DNA of 9,387 bases from the NCBI GenBank assembly GCA_018715295.1, contig DVLY01000026.1, positions 1-9,387 on the forward strand. The letters run 5' to 3'. Position numbers and translations under genes: made by a program. The notes beneath the pieces were generated by a model. That model was not told where the DNA came from and searched no databases. It saw nothing but the letters and a program-made list of their open reading frames with translations. This stretch comes from Candidatus Merdimorpha stercoravium. GTDB lineage: Bacteria > Bacteroidota > Bacteroidia > Flavobacteriales > UBA1820. Positions 1 through 7,423 of the stretch are shown piece after piece. How positions within the stretch are numbered: position 1 is the first letter of the stretch; every line of letters starts with the position of its first letter.

Positions 1-6
1 TTTATA

Positions 7-1428
7 TTGAATTACAAAGAGTTTATAGACGACGATATTTTTTGTCAGATCAGTCAGGCCGCCCAGTCGCTGGGATTCCCTGCCTACGTCATCGGAGGCT
101 ATGTGCGCGACCGTTTGCTGGAGCGCCGCCAGCCGAAAGACATCGACATCGTGTGTGTAGGCAGCGGGATCGAACTGGCCCAGGAAGTCGCCCGGCGGAC
201 CGGAAGCCGCCGCGTGCAGGTATTCCGGAATTTCGGCACCGCGATGCTCCATGTCGGAGCGCTCGAATTGGAATTCGTCGGGGCACGCCGCGAATCCTAC
301 GACCGCAATTCGCGCAAACCGGTGGTGGAGGACGGAACCCTCGAGGACGACCAGAACCGCCGCGACTTTACGATCAACGCCCTGGCCTTGAGCCTCAATC
401 CGCAGGATTACGGGCAGTTGCTCGATCCTTTCGGAGGCATCGCCGACTTGCATTCCCACCTGATCCGCACCCCGCTCGATCCGGACATCACCTATTCGGA
501 CGACCCCTTGCGCATGATGCGGGCCATCCGCTTTGCCACCCAGTTGGGGTTTGTCATCGAACCCGAATCGTTCGAGGCCATCGTCCGCAACCGCGCCCGC
601 CTGTCCATCATTTCCTTCGAGCGCATTACCGCCGAGTTGAACAAGATCCTCGCCGCCCCCCGTCCCTCCACGGGGCTTTCCCTGTTGGACAAAGCCGGGC
701 TGTTGGAGTACATCCTGCCCGAGCTCACGGCCCTGAAAGGCACGGTCGAAAAACACGGCCAGTCCCACAAGGACAATTTCGTCCATACGCTTGAAGTAGT
801 GGACAACATCGCCCGCAATACCGACAACCTCTACCTGCGCTATGCCGCCCTGTTGCACGACATCGGCAAGGCTCCCACCCGGGCGTGGAACGAGAAGATA
901 GGCTGGACTTTCCACGGGCACGAATACCTGGGCGGGGCCAAGATGGTGCCGAAGGTGTTCCGCCGCTTGCGCTTGCCGCTGGGGGCGGAGTTGAAATACG
1001 TGCAGAAACTGGTCATTCTTTCTTCGCGTCCCATCGCCGTAGCCGATCAGGGGGTTACCGATTCGGCAGTGCGGCGTTTGCTGTTCGATGCCGGCCAGGA
1101 CATCGGCGATCTGATGACCTTGTGCGAGGCGGACATCACGACCAAGAATGCCGCCCGGCGCAACAAATACCTGCGCAATTTCTCGTACGTGCGCACCCGC
1201 ATGGCCGAAGTGGAAGAACGCGACCGCCTGGCCGCCTGGCAGCCGCCGGTGTCGGGACAGGTCATCATGGAGACGTTCGGTATTGCCCCGAGCCCGGTGG
1301 TGGGCGAGATCAAGACCGCTATCCGCGAGGCGATCCTCGACGGAGCGATCCCCAACGAGTATGGCCCGGCGTTCGATTTCATGCTGGAGGAAGGGAAAAA
1401 ACACGGCTTGACCCCGGTCGAGAAATGA
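7..1428 (+). CDS. cca: CCA-adding tRNA nucleotidyltransferase with HD domain
   Basis: Adds or repairs the 3' CCA end of tRNAs from CTP and ATP in the cytoplasm. The nucleotidyltransferase head shows GGYVRD (residues 30-35) and the metal-binding pair in KDID (D45, D47). RRDFTINAL (118-126) and DDPLRMMRAIRFA (165-177) are the class II flexible-loop and template motifs. A C-terminal HD domain follows, with H260, LLHDIGK (282-288) and the histidines of TFHGHEY (301-307); such domains in this family can have metal-dependent phosphatase or phosphodiesterase activity. The length of 473 residues suits HD-containing bacterial CCA enzymes. The start used is TTG at base 7; the frame stays open to base 1, so an upstream ATG outside the window is possible. 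The family call is very secure; the start is not. It is separated from the next gene by 190 bases and probably not co-transcribed with it. Confidence 0.96.
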   Translation: MNYKEFIDDDIFCQISQAAQSLGFPAYVIGGYVRDRLLERRQPKDIDIVCVGSGIELAQEVARRTGSRRVQVFRNFGTAMLHVGALELEFVGARRESYDRNSRKPVVEDGTLEDDQNRRDFTINALALSLNPQDYGQLLDPFGGIADLHSHLIRTPLDPDITYSDDPLRMMRAIRFATQLGFVIEPESFEAIVRNRARLSIISFERITAELNKILAAPRPSTGLSLLDKAGLLEYILPELTALKGTVEKHGQSHKDNFVHTLEVVDNIARNTDNLYLRYAALLHDIGKAPTRAWNEKIGWTFHGHEYLGGAKMVPKVFRRLRLPLGAELKYVQKLVILSSRPIAVADQGVTDSAVRRLLFDAGQDIGDLMTLCEADITTKNAARRNKYLRNFSYVRTRMAEVEERDRLAAWQPPVSGQVIMETFGIAPSPVVGEIKTAIREAILDGAIPNEYGPAFDFMLEEGKKHGLTPVEK

Positions 1429-1618
1429 CCTTCGTCCGGGTAGGGGGCGGCCGCCGGGAGGTTTTCTGCGCAGCGGATCGGGAGGTACTCCCGTGGATGC
1501 GGGCCAGGCGGAAAAAACGGCGAAATACCTGTCCGGGGAAAGGCCGATTTTCGGCGAATATTCGTAACTTGCCCCTCGGTAATTTTTGGATAAATTTTCG
1601 ATAGAATCCTTGTAAACT
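1429..1618 (+). other. Intergenic spacer between cca and the permease gene
   Basis: No gene is seen here. Near the cca stop there is a perfect 10-bp palindrome GGCGGCCGCC (1446-1455) and a compact hairpin CGGGAG-GTA-CTCCCG (1479-1493). Neither is followed by a T-run, so neither is a convincing intrinsic terminator for cca. The last 60 bases turn AT-rich and hold the candidate promoter of the permease gene. Confidence 0.5.
1568..1598 (+). promoter_or_regulatory. Candidate Bacteroidetes-type promoter for the permease gene
   Basis: TAAATTTT (1591-1598) matches the -7 element TAnnTTTG at all but the last base. CTTG (1568-1571), 19 bases upstream, matches three of four bases of the -33 element TTTG. 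Transcription would start around 1603-1605, giving a leader of about 15 bases before the ATG at 1619. Two competing partial matches lie nearby (TAACTTG at 1565 and TAATTTTTG at 1580), so the exact element is uncertain. Confidence 0.35.
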
Positions 1619-2854
1619 ATGTCCGGGTGGAAGGAGATCGTACGGATGGCTTGGGACAATGTCAAGTCCCAGCGCTTGCGTACCGGTATTACGGCCAGCA
1701 TCATCGCGATCGGTATTACGGCTTTGGTGGGCATCCTCACCAGCGTGTCGGCCTTGCGCAGCTCGATGATCGACAGCTTTCAGTCGTTCGGGGCCAATGT
1801 GGTAACGGTCTATGGCGGACGCTGGGCCCCGAAGCAGAGCGACCCTTCCGAATGGGTCTACCAGCCCAAGATAGAGTACCGCCATGCGCGCCTGTTCAAG
1901 GAAAAGATGGCTGGGAAAGGGACTGTTTCCATCAACGGCACGGCGGCGAGCAACGTGGAGGTCAAGAGCGAATACGACAAGACCGACCCGAACATCCGTC
2001 TGGTGGCCGGCGATGAGAATTATTTGGAGATGAGCGGCTTCAAGGCAGACCAAGGGCGCTTTTTCTCCAACGAGGAAAACGAAAGCGGGCGGAAAGTCGC
2101 GGTCATCGGTCCGGACATCGTCAAGAAACTGTTTCCCAGCGGAAAACCCATCGGGCAGTACATCAGCGTCAATGGCTTGCGTTACCAGGTGGTAGGCACG
2201 GTGCAGAGCCGGGGCTCGATCATGGGCATGAGCCAGGACAACCTCGTGTTCATTCCCTTGCAGACGGCGCGGGCGGATTACCCGTCCTTTACTTCGTTTA
2301 CCGTATCGGTCGTGCCTCCCGAGGGGCTCACGGCTGCCGATGCCGAATTTACCGACAACGTGGAAGTAACGATGCGTATCGTGCGCGGCCTTCGTCCTTC
2401 GCAGGAGGACAATTTCATCGTGCGCAACAGCCAGTCGGTGCTGGACCACATGGAAGGGATGCTGGGCAAACTCAAGGTGGCAGCCTTGATCATCGGGCTG
2501 ATCACCATTCTCGGGTCGTCCATCGCGCTGATGAACATCATGTTGGTGTCGGTCACCGAGCGTACGCGCGAGATCGGCACGCTCAAGGCCATCGGCGCGG
2601 ATTCGCGCAGCATTACGGCACAGTTCCTCATCGAAGCGATCCTCATCGGGCAGATAGGCGGTTGGATCGGCATCCTGCTCGGTATCCTGCTGGGCAATAT
2701 CGTGTCGCTGGCCATGCACATCTCGTTTGTGCTGCCGGTGGGCGAAATGCTGCTGGCGTTTGCCATTACGTTCGTGGTAGGGGTGATCTCGGGGTATTAT
2801 CCGGCGCGCAAGGCCGCGCGTTTGGACCCGATCGAATCGCTTCGTTACGAATAA
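1619..2854 (+). CDS. ABC transporter permease, FtsX/MacB type
   Basis: Inner-membrane subunit of a MacB/LolCDE-like ABC system, in which the permease couples cytoplasmic ATP hydrolysis to conformational change of an extracytoplasmic domain, moving peptides, drugs or lipoproteins or acting as a mechanotransmission device. The order is typical: a short cytoplasmic start, a first membrane helix (about 22-45), a large periplasmic MacB_PCD-like domain (about 50-280, with the RKVAVIG stretch at 158-164), then three helices (about 285-310, 335-365, 372-393). The FtsX signature is clear: ALMNIMLVSVTERTREIG (303-320) followed by TLKAIGA, and YPARKAARLDPIESLRYE at the C-terminus. The 411 residues are full length for the family. 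No ATPase gene or periplasmic adaptor gene adjoins it, so its partners must be encoded elsewhere and the substrate cannot be told from sequence. The ATG start leaves a normal N-terminus. Confidence 0.93.
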   Translation: MSGWKEIVRMAWDNVKSQRLRTGITASIIAIGITALVGILTSVSALRSSMIDSFQSFGANVVTVYGGRWAPKQSDPSEWVYQPKIEYRHARLFKEKMAGKGTVSINGTAASNVEVKSEYDKTDPNIRLVAGDENYLEMSGFKADQGRFFSNEENESGRKVAVIGPDIVKKLFPSGKPIGQYISVNGLRYQVVGTVQSRGSIMGMSQDNLVFIPLQTARADYPSFTSFTVSVVPPEGLTAADAEFTDNVEVTMRIVRGLRPSQEDNFIVRNSQSVLDHMEGMLGKLKVAALIIGLITILGSSIALMNIMLVSVTERTREIGTLKAIGADSRSITAQFLIEAILIGQIGGWIGILLGILLGNIVSLAMHISFVLPVGEMLLAFAITFVVGVISGYYPARKAARLDPIESLRYE

Positions 2855-3097
2855 CCCTTCAGGAGGCCAGTGCGCAGGGATAGAGACAGCAGAGGAACAG
2901 GTGGAGAGAGAGGGTAATGGTGGGAAAACATAGAGAGCCAATAGGAGGGGACAATAGAAGGAAAACTATAAAGAGAGAGAGACAATAGAGAGGAGCTGTC
3001 GGAAAGGAGGCGGAACAAAAGACCGACCGCTGGATGGCTGGCTATCCGGAAACGGGCAGGGGCTTCGGGACGGAGCGTTTTCATTACGGGAAAGGAC
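2855..3097 (+). other. Purine-rich gene-free spacer
   Basis: From about 2875 to 3019 the + strand is roughly 80 % A+G: I counted 12 pyrimidines in each of the 60-base blocks 2881-2940 and 2941-3000. Short AG-rich words recur: ATAGAGA at 2880, 2930 and 2985, GACAATAGA at 2950-2958 and 2981-2989, and AGAGAGAGAG around 2972-2981. No hairpin terminator for the permease and no clear TAnnTTTG promoter for the next gene was found. It could be a 3' or 5' untranslated region. The opposite strand has an open frame, but it is low-complexity Leu/Ser and not convincing. Confidence 0.6.
2950..2989 (+). repeat. Pair of 9-bp direct repeats GACAATAGA
   Basis: GACAATAGA occurs at 2950-2958 and 2981-2989, 31 bases apart start to start. 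Each is followed by an AG-rich stretch ending in AGG. In such a purine-biased region short repeats can arise by chance, so a function is not claimed. Confidence 0.5.
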
Positions 3098-3373
3098 ATG
3101 ACAGACAAAAAATATTTCGGGTTCATCAGCTACTTCGCTGCGCTGCTTTTGATCAGTGCAGTGGTATGGTTTTGGGTCGATATTTGGATCCTGGCGGTGA
3201 TCCCCCATATCGTTTTCGGGGCGTTTTTCCTGTCGGTTTTCGTCGATACGGGCTACATGTACCTGCGCAGACGGATGACGGCTCTGCGGTTTCGCAACGC
3301 GGTGGTGTACAATTTTTCCGCCCTGCTCGCCACGGGAGTCGTCCTGTCTATTCTGTATGTGGTATTGGACTGA
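3098..3373 (+). CDS. Small three-helix membrane protein, unknown function
   Basis: I do not recognise this 91-residue protein as a named family. It shows three hydrophobic segments, about 8-26, 29-49 and 68-90. The first two are joined by a very tight turn around D28, and the last two by a strongly basic loop (YLRRR at 55-59, then RFRN at 64-67). By the positive-inside rule, with KK at 4-5, this suggests a cytoplasmic N-terminus and an outward C-terminus. Aromatic residues cluster at the helix ends. The ATG at 3098 follows GGGAAAGGAC; the AAAGGA there is too close to act as a normal Shine-Dalgarno site, but leaders without one are common in Bacteroidetes. It lies 105 bases before pyrG on the same strand, while pyrG appears to have its own promoter. 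The balanced hydrophobic pattern argues for a real gene; conservation is not testable here. Confidence 0.68.
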   Translation: MTDKKYFGFISYFAALLLISAVVWFWVDIWILAVIPHIVFGAFFLSVFVDTGYMYLRRRMTALRFRNAVVYNFSALLATGVVLSILYVVLD

Positions 3374-3418
3374 AAAACAAACGAATAAAAACCTCGTCGA
3401 AAACTGCTCCCGCGAGCC

Positions 3419-3448
3419 TTTCCGAGCGGGGAAAATTTCGTACATTTG
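3419..3448 (+). promoter_or_regulatory. Bacteroidetes-type promoter of pyrG(-yidC)
   Basis: TACATTTG (3441-3448) is an exact match to the -7 element TAnnTTTG. TTTC (3419-3422), 18 bases upstream, is a three-of-four match to the -33 element TTTG. Transcription should start near 3453-3456, about 25 bases before the ATG at 3479. An imperfect GC-rich dyad (CCCGC at 3409-3413 and GCGGG at 3426-3430) overlaps the -33 region and could be an operator, though it is short. Confidence 0.7.
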
Positions 3449-3478
3449 CCAAGTTTACATTTTCTGCAAAATCATACC

Positions 3479-5107
3479 ATGGCGCTTAAAACAAAATACA
3501 TTTTCGTAACCGGAGGGGTGACTTCCTCGTTGGGGAAAGGCATCATCTCGGCTTCGCTGGCCCGCCTTCTCCAAGCCCGGGGGTACAAGGTAACCATCCA
3601 GAAACTCGATCCCTATATCAATGTGGATCCCGGCACGCTCAACCCGTACGAACACGGTGAATGCTATGTAACCGCCGACGGAGCGGAAACGGACCTCGAC
3701 CTGGGGCACTACGAGCGTTTTCTCAACGTGGAAACTTCGCAAGCCAACAACGTAACCACCGGACGCATCTACCTCTCGGTCATCGAAAAAGAGCGTCGCG
3801 GCGAGTTCCTGGGTAAGACCGTGCAGGTGATTCCCCACATCACCAACGAGATCAAGCAACGCATCCAAATACTCGGAAACACAGGTAAATACGATATTAT
3901 CATTACCGAGATCGGCGGTACGGTCGGCGACATCGAATCCTTGCCTTACATCGAGGCCGTCCGTCAGCTCAAGTGGGACCTGGGTCCGCACAATGCCATC
4001 GTCATCCACCTCGCTTTGGTGCCTTACCTGGCCGCTGCGGGCGAACTGAAGACCAAACCGGTACAGCATTCCATCAAGACCCTGATGCAGGCCGGCGTGC
4101 AGGCCGACGTGCTGGTTTGCCGCACGGAACATCCCTTGCCGGACGAGGTGAAGGCAAAACTGGCCCTGTTCTGCAATGTCCGCAAGGAAGCGGTGATCGA
4201 ATCCATCGATGCCGAGACCATTTACGATGTGCCCATCCTGATGGAGGCGCAGCACCTGGACCGCGTGGTGCTGGAAGACTTGGAACTTCCGTGCCCCGAT
4301 ACCCTCGACCTGGACAAATGGAAGGACTTCCTCGCCCGCCACAAGAATCCCAAGGGCGAGGTAAACATCGCCCTGGTGGGCAAATACGTCAGCCTGCACG
4401 ACGCATACAAGTCGATCGTCGAGTCGTTCATCCACGCCGGGGCTGCCAACGAAGTGAAAGTAAACCTGCGATGGGTGTATTCCGGCGATGTAACCCACGA
4501 GAACGCAGCTTCGCTTCTGGGCGGGGTGGACGGCATCCTGGTCGCACCGGGCTTCGGCGAGCGGGGCATCGAGGGCAAGATCGCCGCTACGCGCTATGCC
4601 CGCGAGAACGGCATCCCTTTCCTGGGTATTTGCCTGGGCATGCAGATGGCCGTGGTGGAATTCGCCCGCGACGTGTTGGGACTTAAAAACGCGCATTCCT
4701 TCGAGATCGACCCGACCACGCCCGATCCGGTGATCGACCTGATGGAGTCCCAGAAAGAGATCACCGACAAGGGCGGTACGATGCGCCTGGGGGCTTGGCA
4801 ATGCACGGTGGCCAAGGACTCCAAGGCTTACCGGATCTACCAAACCGAGGAGATCAACGAACGCCACCGCCATCGTTACGAACTGAACCTGAAATACCTC
4901 GACGCCATCGAACAGGCCGGGATGAAAGCCACCGGCCGCAATGCCGATACCGGTTTGGTGGACATCGTGGAGATCCCGTCGCACCCTTGGTTCTTCGGCG
5001 TGCAGTTCCACCCGGAATACCGTTCGAAGGTCGAAGCGCCGCATCCTTTGTTTGTCGGTTTCGTCAAGGCGGCGATGGACTACAAGAAATCCAAAAGCGG
5101 AAAATAA
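3479..5107 (+). CDS. pyrG: CTP synthase (glutamine-hydrolysing)
   Basis: Makes CTP from UTP, ATP and glutamine, the last step of pyrimidine nucleotide synthesis, in the cytoplasm. The N-terminal synthase domain opens with KYIFVTGGVTSSLGKG (6-21, P-loop-like ATP site) and includes KLDPYINVDPGTLNPYEHGE (42-61) and EIGGTVGDIES (144-154). The C-terminal class I glutamine amidotransferase domain starts near 295, with PGFG (357-360), the nucleophile C385 in GICLGMQ and the catalytic H511 and E513 in QFHPE. The 542 residues match the usual family size. An in-frame ATG at 3446 would add 11 residues, but it lies inside the promoter -7 element, and MALKTKYIFVTGG is the normal family start, so 3479 is preferred. 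It is followed by yidC after 30 bases, indicating co-transcription. All catalytic residues looked for are present. Confidence 0.98.
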   Translation: MALKTKYIFVTGGVTSSLGKGIISASLARLLQARGYKVTIQKLDPYINVDPGTLNPYEHGECYVTADGAETDLDLGHYERFLNVETSQANNVTTGRIYLSVIEKERRGEFLGKTVQVIPHITNEIKQRIQILGNTGKYDIIITEIGGTVGDIESLPYIEAVRQLKWDLGPHNAIVIHLALVPYLAAAGELKTKPVQHSIKTLMQAGVQADVLVCRTEHPLPDEVKAKLALFCNVRKEAVIESIDAETIYDVPILMEAQHLDRVVLEDLELPCPDTLDLDKWKDFLARHKNPKGEVNIALVGKYVSLHDAYKSIVESFIHAGAANEVKVNLRWVYSGDVTHENAASLLGGVDGILVAPGFGERGIEGKIAATRYARENGIPFLGICLGMQMAVVEFARDVLGLKNAHSFEIDPTTPDPVIDLMESQKEITDKGGTMRLGAWQCTVAKDSKAYRIYQTEEINERHRHRYELNLKYLDAIEQAGMKATGRNADTGLVDIVEIPSHPWFFGVQFHPEYRSKVEAPHPLFVGFVKAAMDYKKSKSGK

Positions 5108-5137
5108 TCTGAAATCCCGTTAAAGACCATTTTTTAG

Positions 5138-7057
5138 ATGCTGTTAGGACAAAACAACAATTCTTCCGATACCAGTTCTACCTGGGTGTTTTTGTTATTG
5201 GCCGTTTTCTTCGTGGGGTACATGTGGCTTACCATGCCTTCTCCTGAGGAACAAGCCGCACGCATGGCCGAGGCCGAGCGTCTGGCCGAGCAACAAGCCG
5301 CTCAAACGGCCCAACAGGAGGCTGCTACGGCCGAACTGAATACCTTGGTAGCCGCCGTGCAGGGCGATTCCGTCATTCCGGAAGCCCTCCTGCAACGCTA
5401 CGGGGTTTTCGCCTATTCGCTCACCCTGCCTTCGGCCGGGGACAGCAGCCGCACGACGGTCATCGAAAACTCCGTGCTGCGCATCGCGGTGTCCAACCTG
5501 GGCGGCGTTCCCTCGGAGGTAACGCTGCTCGACCCGGCGTATCGGACGTATTGGAAGACGCCTTTGAGCCTTATCAAGGACGGCAACGCCCGCCTGAACA
5601 TGACTTTCCGCACCTCGGACGGCAAGGTGATCCGCACCAGCGAGATGTATTTCGACCCTTCGTTGGAACACCGGGGCGATACCACGGTGCTGTCCATGCG
5701 GTTGAAGGCTTCGGAGGAAGCCTACCTGGAATACCGCTACACCCTCTATCCGGATCAGTACATGCTGGATTACCGGGTAAGTTCCAAGGGACTTGCCCAG
5801 GTGCTGGAAAACGGCCAGGAGCCGGTGGTGGACTGGTCGATGGATGCCTTCCATACGGAAAAGGGGCGCACGTATGAAAACCAGTACACGTATCTCTCCT
5901 ATGCCTATGGCCAGAACGACAAGGTAAAACACCTTTCCGCCGGAGGCGAGGACGACAAAACGCTGGACGATGCGACGTGGTTTGCATTCAAACAGCAGTA
6001 TTTTTCTACCATCCTGATCCCCGAGGACGGCGTGCACAAAGCGACGTTCACCTCGCAGGCTTTGGAGGATACGCTCTACACCAAACGCTTCACGGCCAAT
6101 ATGGCGCTTTCGGCACAGTCGGGCGATTTTGACCTGCCGATGAAACTGTATTTCGGCCCCAACCGTTTCCACACTCTGGACAAGTACGGCGACAATATCT
6201 CCGACCTGATCCCGCTGGGGTGGGCGATCTTCGGATGGATCAACCGCTGGTTTGTCATCCCGATGTTCGACCTGCTGTTCTATTCCTGGCACATCAACAT
6301 GGGGATCGTCATTCTGATCATGACGATCGTCATCAAGATCCTTCTGTCGTTCTTTACCTACTCGGGCTACAAATCTTCGGCCAAGATGCGCTTGCTCAAG
6401 CCCGAGATGGAGACCATCAACCAGCAGTATGCCAATGCCGATCCGGCCAAAAAGCAGCAGGCCATCATGGACCTGTACACCAAAGCGGGCGTGAACCCCC
6501 TGGCCGGTTGCTTGCCCTTGCTGCTCCAGATGCCTGTCCTGATCGCCATGTACCGGTTCTTCCCGGCCTCCATCGAATTGCGCGGGCAGCATTTCCTGTG
6601 GGCGGACGACCTTTCGGCCTATGATTCGGTGCTCAACCTGCCGTTCAACATTCCGCTCTACGGTGCACATGTGAGCCTGTTTGCGCTTCTGATGGCCATT
6701 ACGCTGCTGATCAACACCAAGATGACCGGGGGCATGGACCAGCCGCAACAGCCCGGAATGCCCAACATGAAGTTCCTGATGTACCTCATGCCGGTGATGA
6801 TGCTCCTGTGGTTCAACTCGGCCGCTTCCGGTCTGTCGTACTATTATACGCTCTCCACCTTGATCAGCATCGGTCAGATCTGGGTCATCCGCAAGTACTT
6901 TATCAACGAAGCCAAACTGCACGCCAAGATCCAGGAAAACCGTCAGAATGCCAAAACGCGCGGCCCCTCCAAATGGCAGCGCAAGATGGACGAGATGATG
7001 AAACAGGCCGAGGAACAGCGCAACCGCCAGCAGCGCCGCGCGGCCGGAAGAAAATAA
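5138..7057 (+). CDS. yidC: Membrane protein insertase YidC
   Basis: Inner-membrane insertase and chaperone that inserts and folds membrane proteins alone or with SecYEG. A membrane anchor (about 15-33) is followed by an Ala/Glu/Gln-rich, probably coiled stretch (35-68), then a periplasmic beta-domain (about 100-345) and the conserved insertase core: helices at about 384-406, 456-476, 508-527 and paired hydrophobic stretches at 545-586. Recognisable core motifs are YKSSAKMRLLKPEM (411-424), GVNPLAGCLPLLLQMPVLIAMY (451-472) and the LWFN...SGLSYYY region (557-570). K400 occupies the position I align with the groove arginine R366 of E. coli. The tail after 590 is long and basic (ending RNRQQRRAAGRK), suited to ribosome contact. 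The length of 639 fits Bacteroidetes YidC. An in-frame TAG directly precedes the ATG, so no earlier start is possible. Confidence 0.97.
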   Translation: MLLGQNNNSSDTSSTWVFLLLAVFFVGYMWLTMPSPEEQAARMAEAERLAEQQAAQTAQQEAATAELNTLVAAVQGDSVIPEALLQRYGVFAYSLTLPSAGDSSRTTVIENSVLRIAVSNLGGVPSEVTLLDPAYRTYWKTPLSLIKDGNARLNMTFRTSDGKVIRTSEMYFDPSLEHRGDTTVLSMRLKASEEAYLEYRYTLYPDQYMLDYRVSSKGLAQVLENGQEPVVDWSMDAFHTEKGRTYENQYTYLSYAYGQNDKVKHLSAGGEDDKTLDDATWFAFKQQYFSTILIPEDGVHKATFTSQALEDTLYTKRFTANMALSAQSGDFDLPMKLYFGPNRFHTLDKYGDNISDLIPLGWAIFGWINRWFVIPMFDLLFYSWHINMGIVILIMTIVIKILLSFFTYSGYKSSAKMRLLKPEMETINQQYANADPAKKQQAIMDLYTKAGVNPLAGCLPLLLQMPVLIAMYRFFPASIELRGQHFLWADDLSAYDSVLNLPFNIPLYGAHVSLFALLMAITLLINTKMTGGMDQPQQPGMPNMKFLMYLMPVMMLLWFNSAASGLSYYYTLSTLISIGQIWVIRKYFINEAKLHAKIQENRQNAKTRGPSKWQRKMDEMMKQAEEQRNRQQRRAAGRK

Positions 7058-7104
7058 CCCTGCCCAGAGGGGGAAGAGGATGCCCGGTCGATGCTGAAAG
7101 ACGA

Positions 7105-7182
7105 GAAAATCCCGCATCGTTTCCCCGCCGTAGAAAAGCCGGATAGAAGAGCATCGGGCGTGAGGTCGAAAAGCCCGCATCG
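7105..7182 (+). repeat. 15-base direct repeat pair
   Basis: GAAAATCCCGCATCG (7105-7119) and GAAAAGCCCGCATCG (7168-7182) agree at 14 of 15 bases, 63 bases apart start to start. A further GCATCG stands at 7151-7156, and the reverse complement CGATGC at 7089-7094 can pair with any of the three, so alternative RNA foldings are possible. The 63-base spacing is a multiple of three and the copies lie in the same frame of a 50-codon open frame. Confidence 0.55.
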
Positions 7183-7423
7183 CCACAAAAAACGGACGAA
7201 GCCCCCTCTTGTCCGAGGAAAAGTCGGAGTTGCATGGATTTGAGATGTCCCCGGCCGATAAAAGGCCATCGGCGCGGAGCGCGCAAGGAAAAGTCCCGCC
7301 GGAAAAGGAAGAAGGGGGGGGGAGATAGAAAGATCAATGGGAAACCTTCCGGAAGCATTCGAAGGAAATCCCCGGCCTTGGAAAGATGAAGGCAGGGCAG
7401 GAGGAAAAGATAGACGATGGGGG

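Noticed and set aside
1446..1493. Palindrome and hairpin after cca as a terminator
   Set aside because: Neither GGCGGCCGCC nor CGGGAG-GTA-CTCCCG is followed by a run of T, and short GC palindromes are expected in this composition.
2845..3126. 93-codon minus-strand frame over the purine-rich spacer
   Set aside because: Its Leu/Ser-rich translation is what a pyrimidine-rich strand yields by composition alone, and it overlaps the starts or ends of both flanking genes.
3409..3430. GC dyad before pyrG as a terminator or attenuator
   Set aside because: It lies upstream of the expected transcription start, pairs over only five bases with a 12-base loop, and has no T-run, so it cannot attenuate pyrG transcripts from this promoter.
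3455..5044. 529-codon open frame on the minus strand across pyrG
   Set aside because: It is antisense to a full-length, motif-complete CTP synthase. GC-rich codon use commonly leaves such frames open, and the His/Val/Asp-rich translation has no recognisable domain.
5195..7186. 663-codon open frame on the minus strand across yidC
   Set aside because: It mirrors yidC codon structure and contains repetitive His/Gln/Arg/Val-rich sequence without domains; YidC itself is unmistakable.
7091..7243. 50-codon + strand frame encoding a very basic peptide
   Set aside because: About 15 of 50 residues are Lys or Arg with no hydrophobic core. A purine-rich stretch lies upstream, but no other coding evidence exists; it is kept only as context for the direct repeat.
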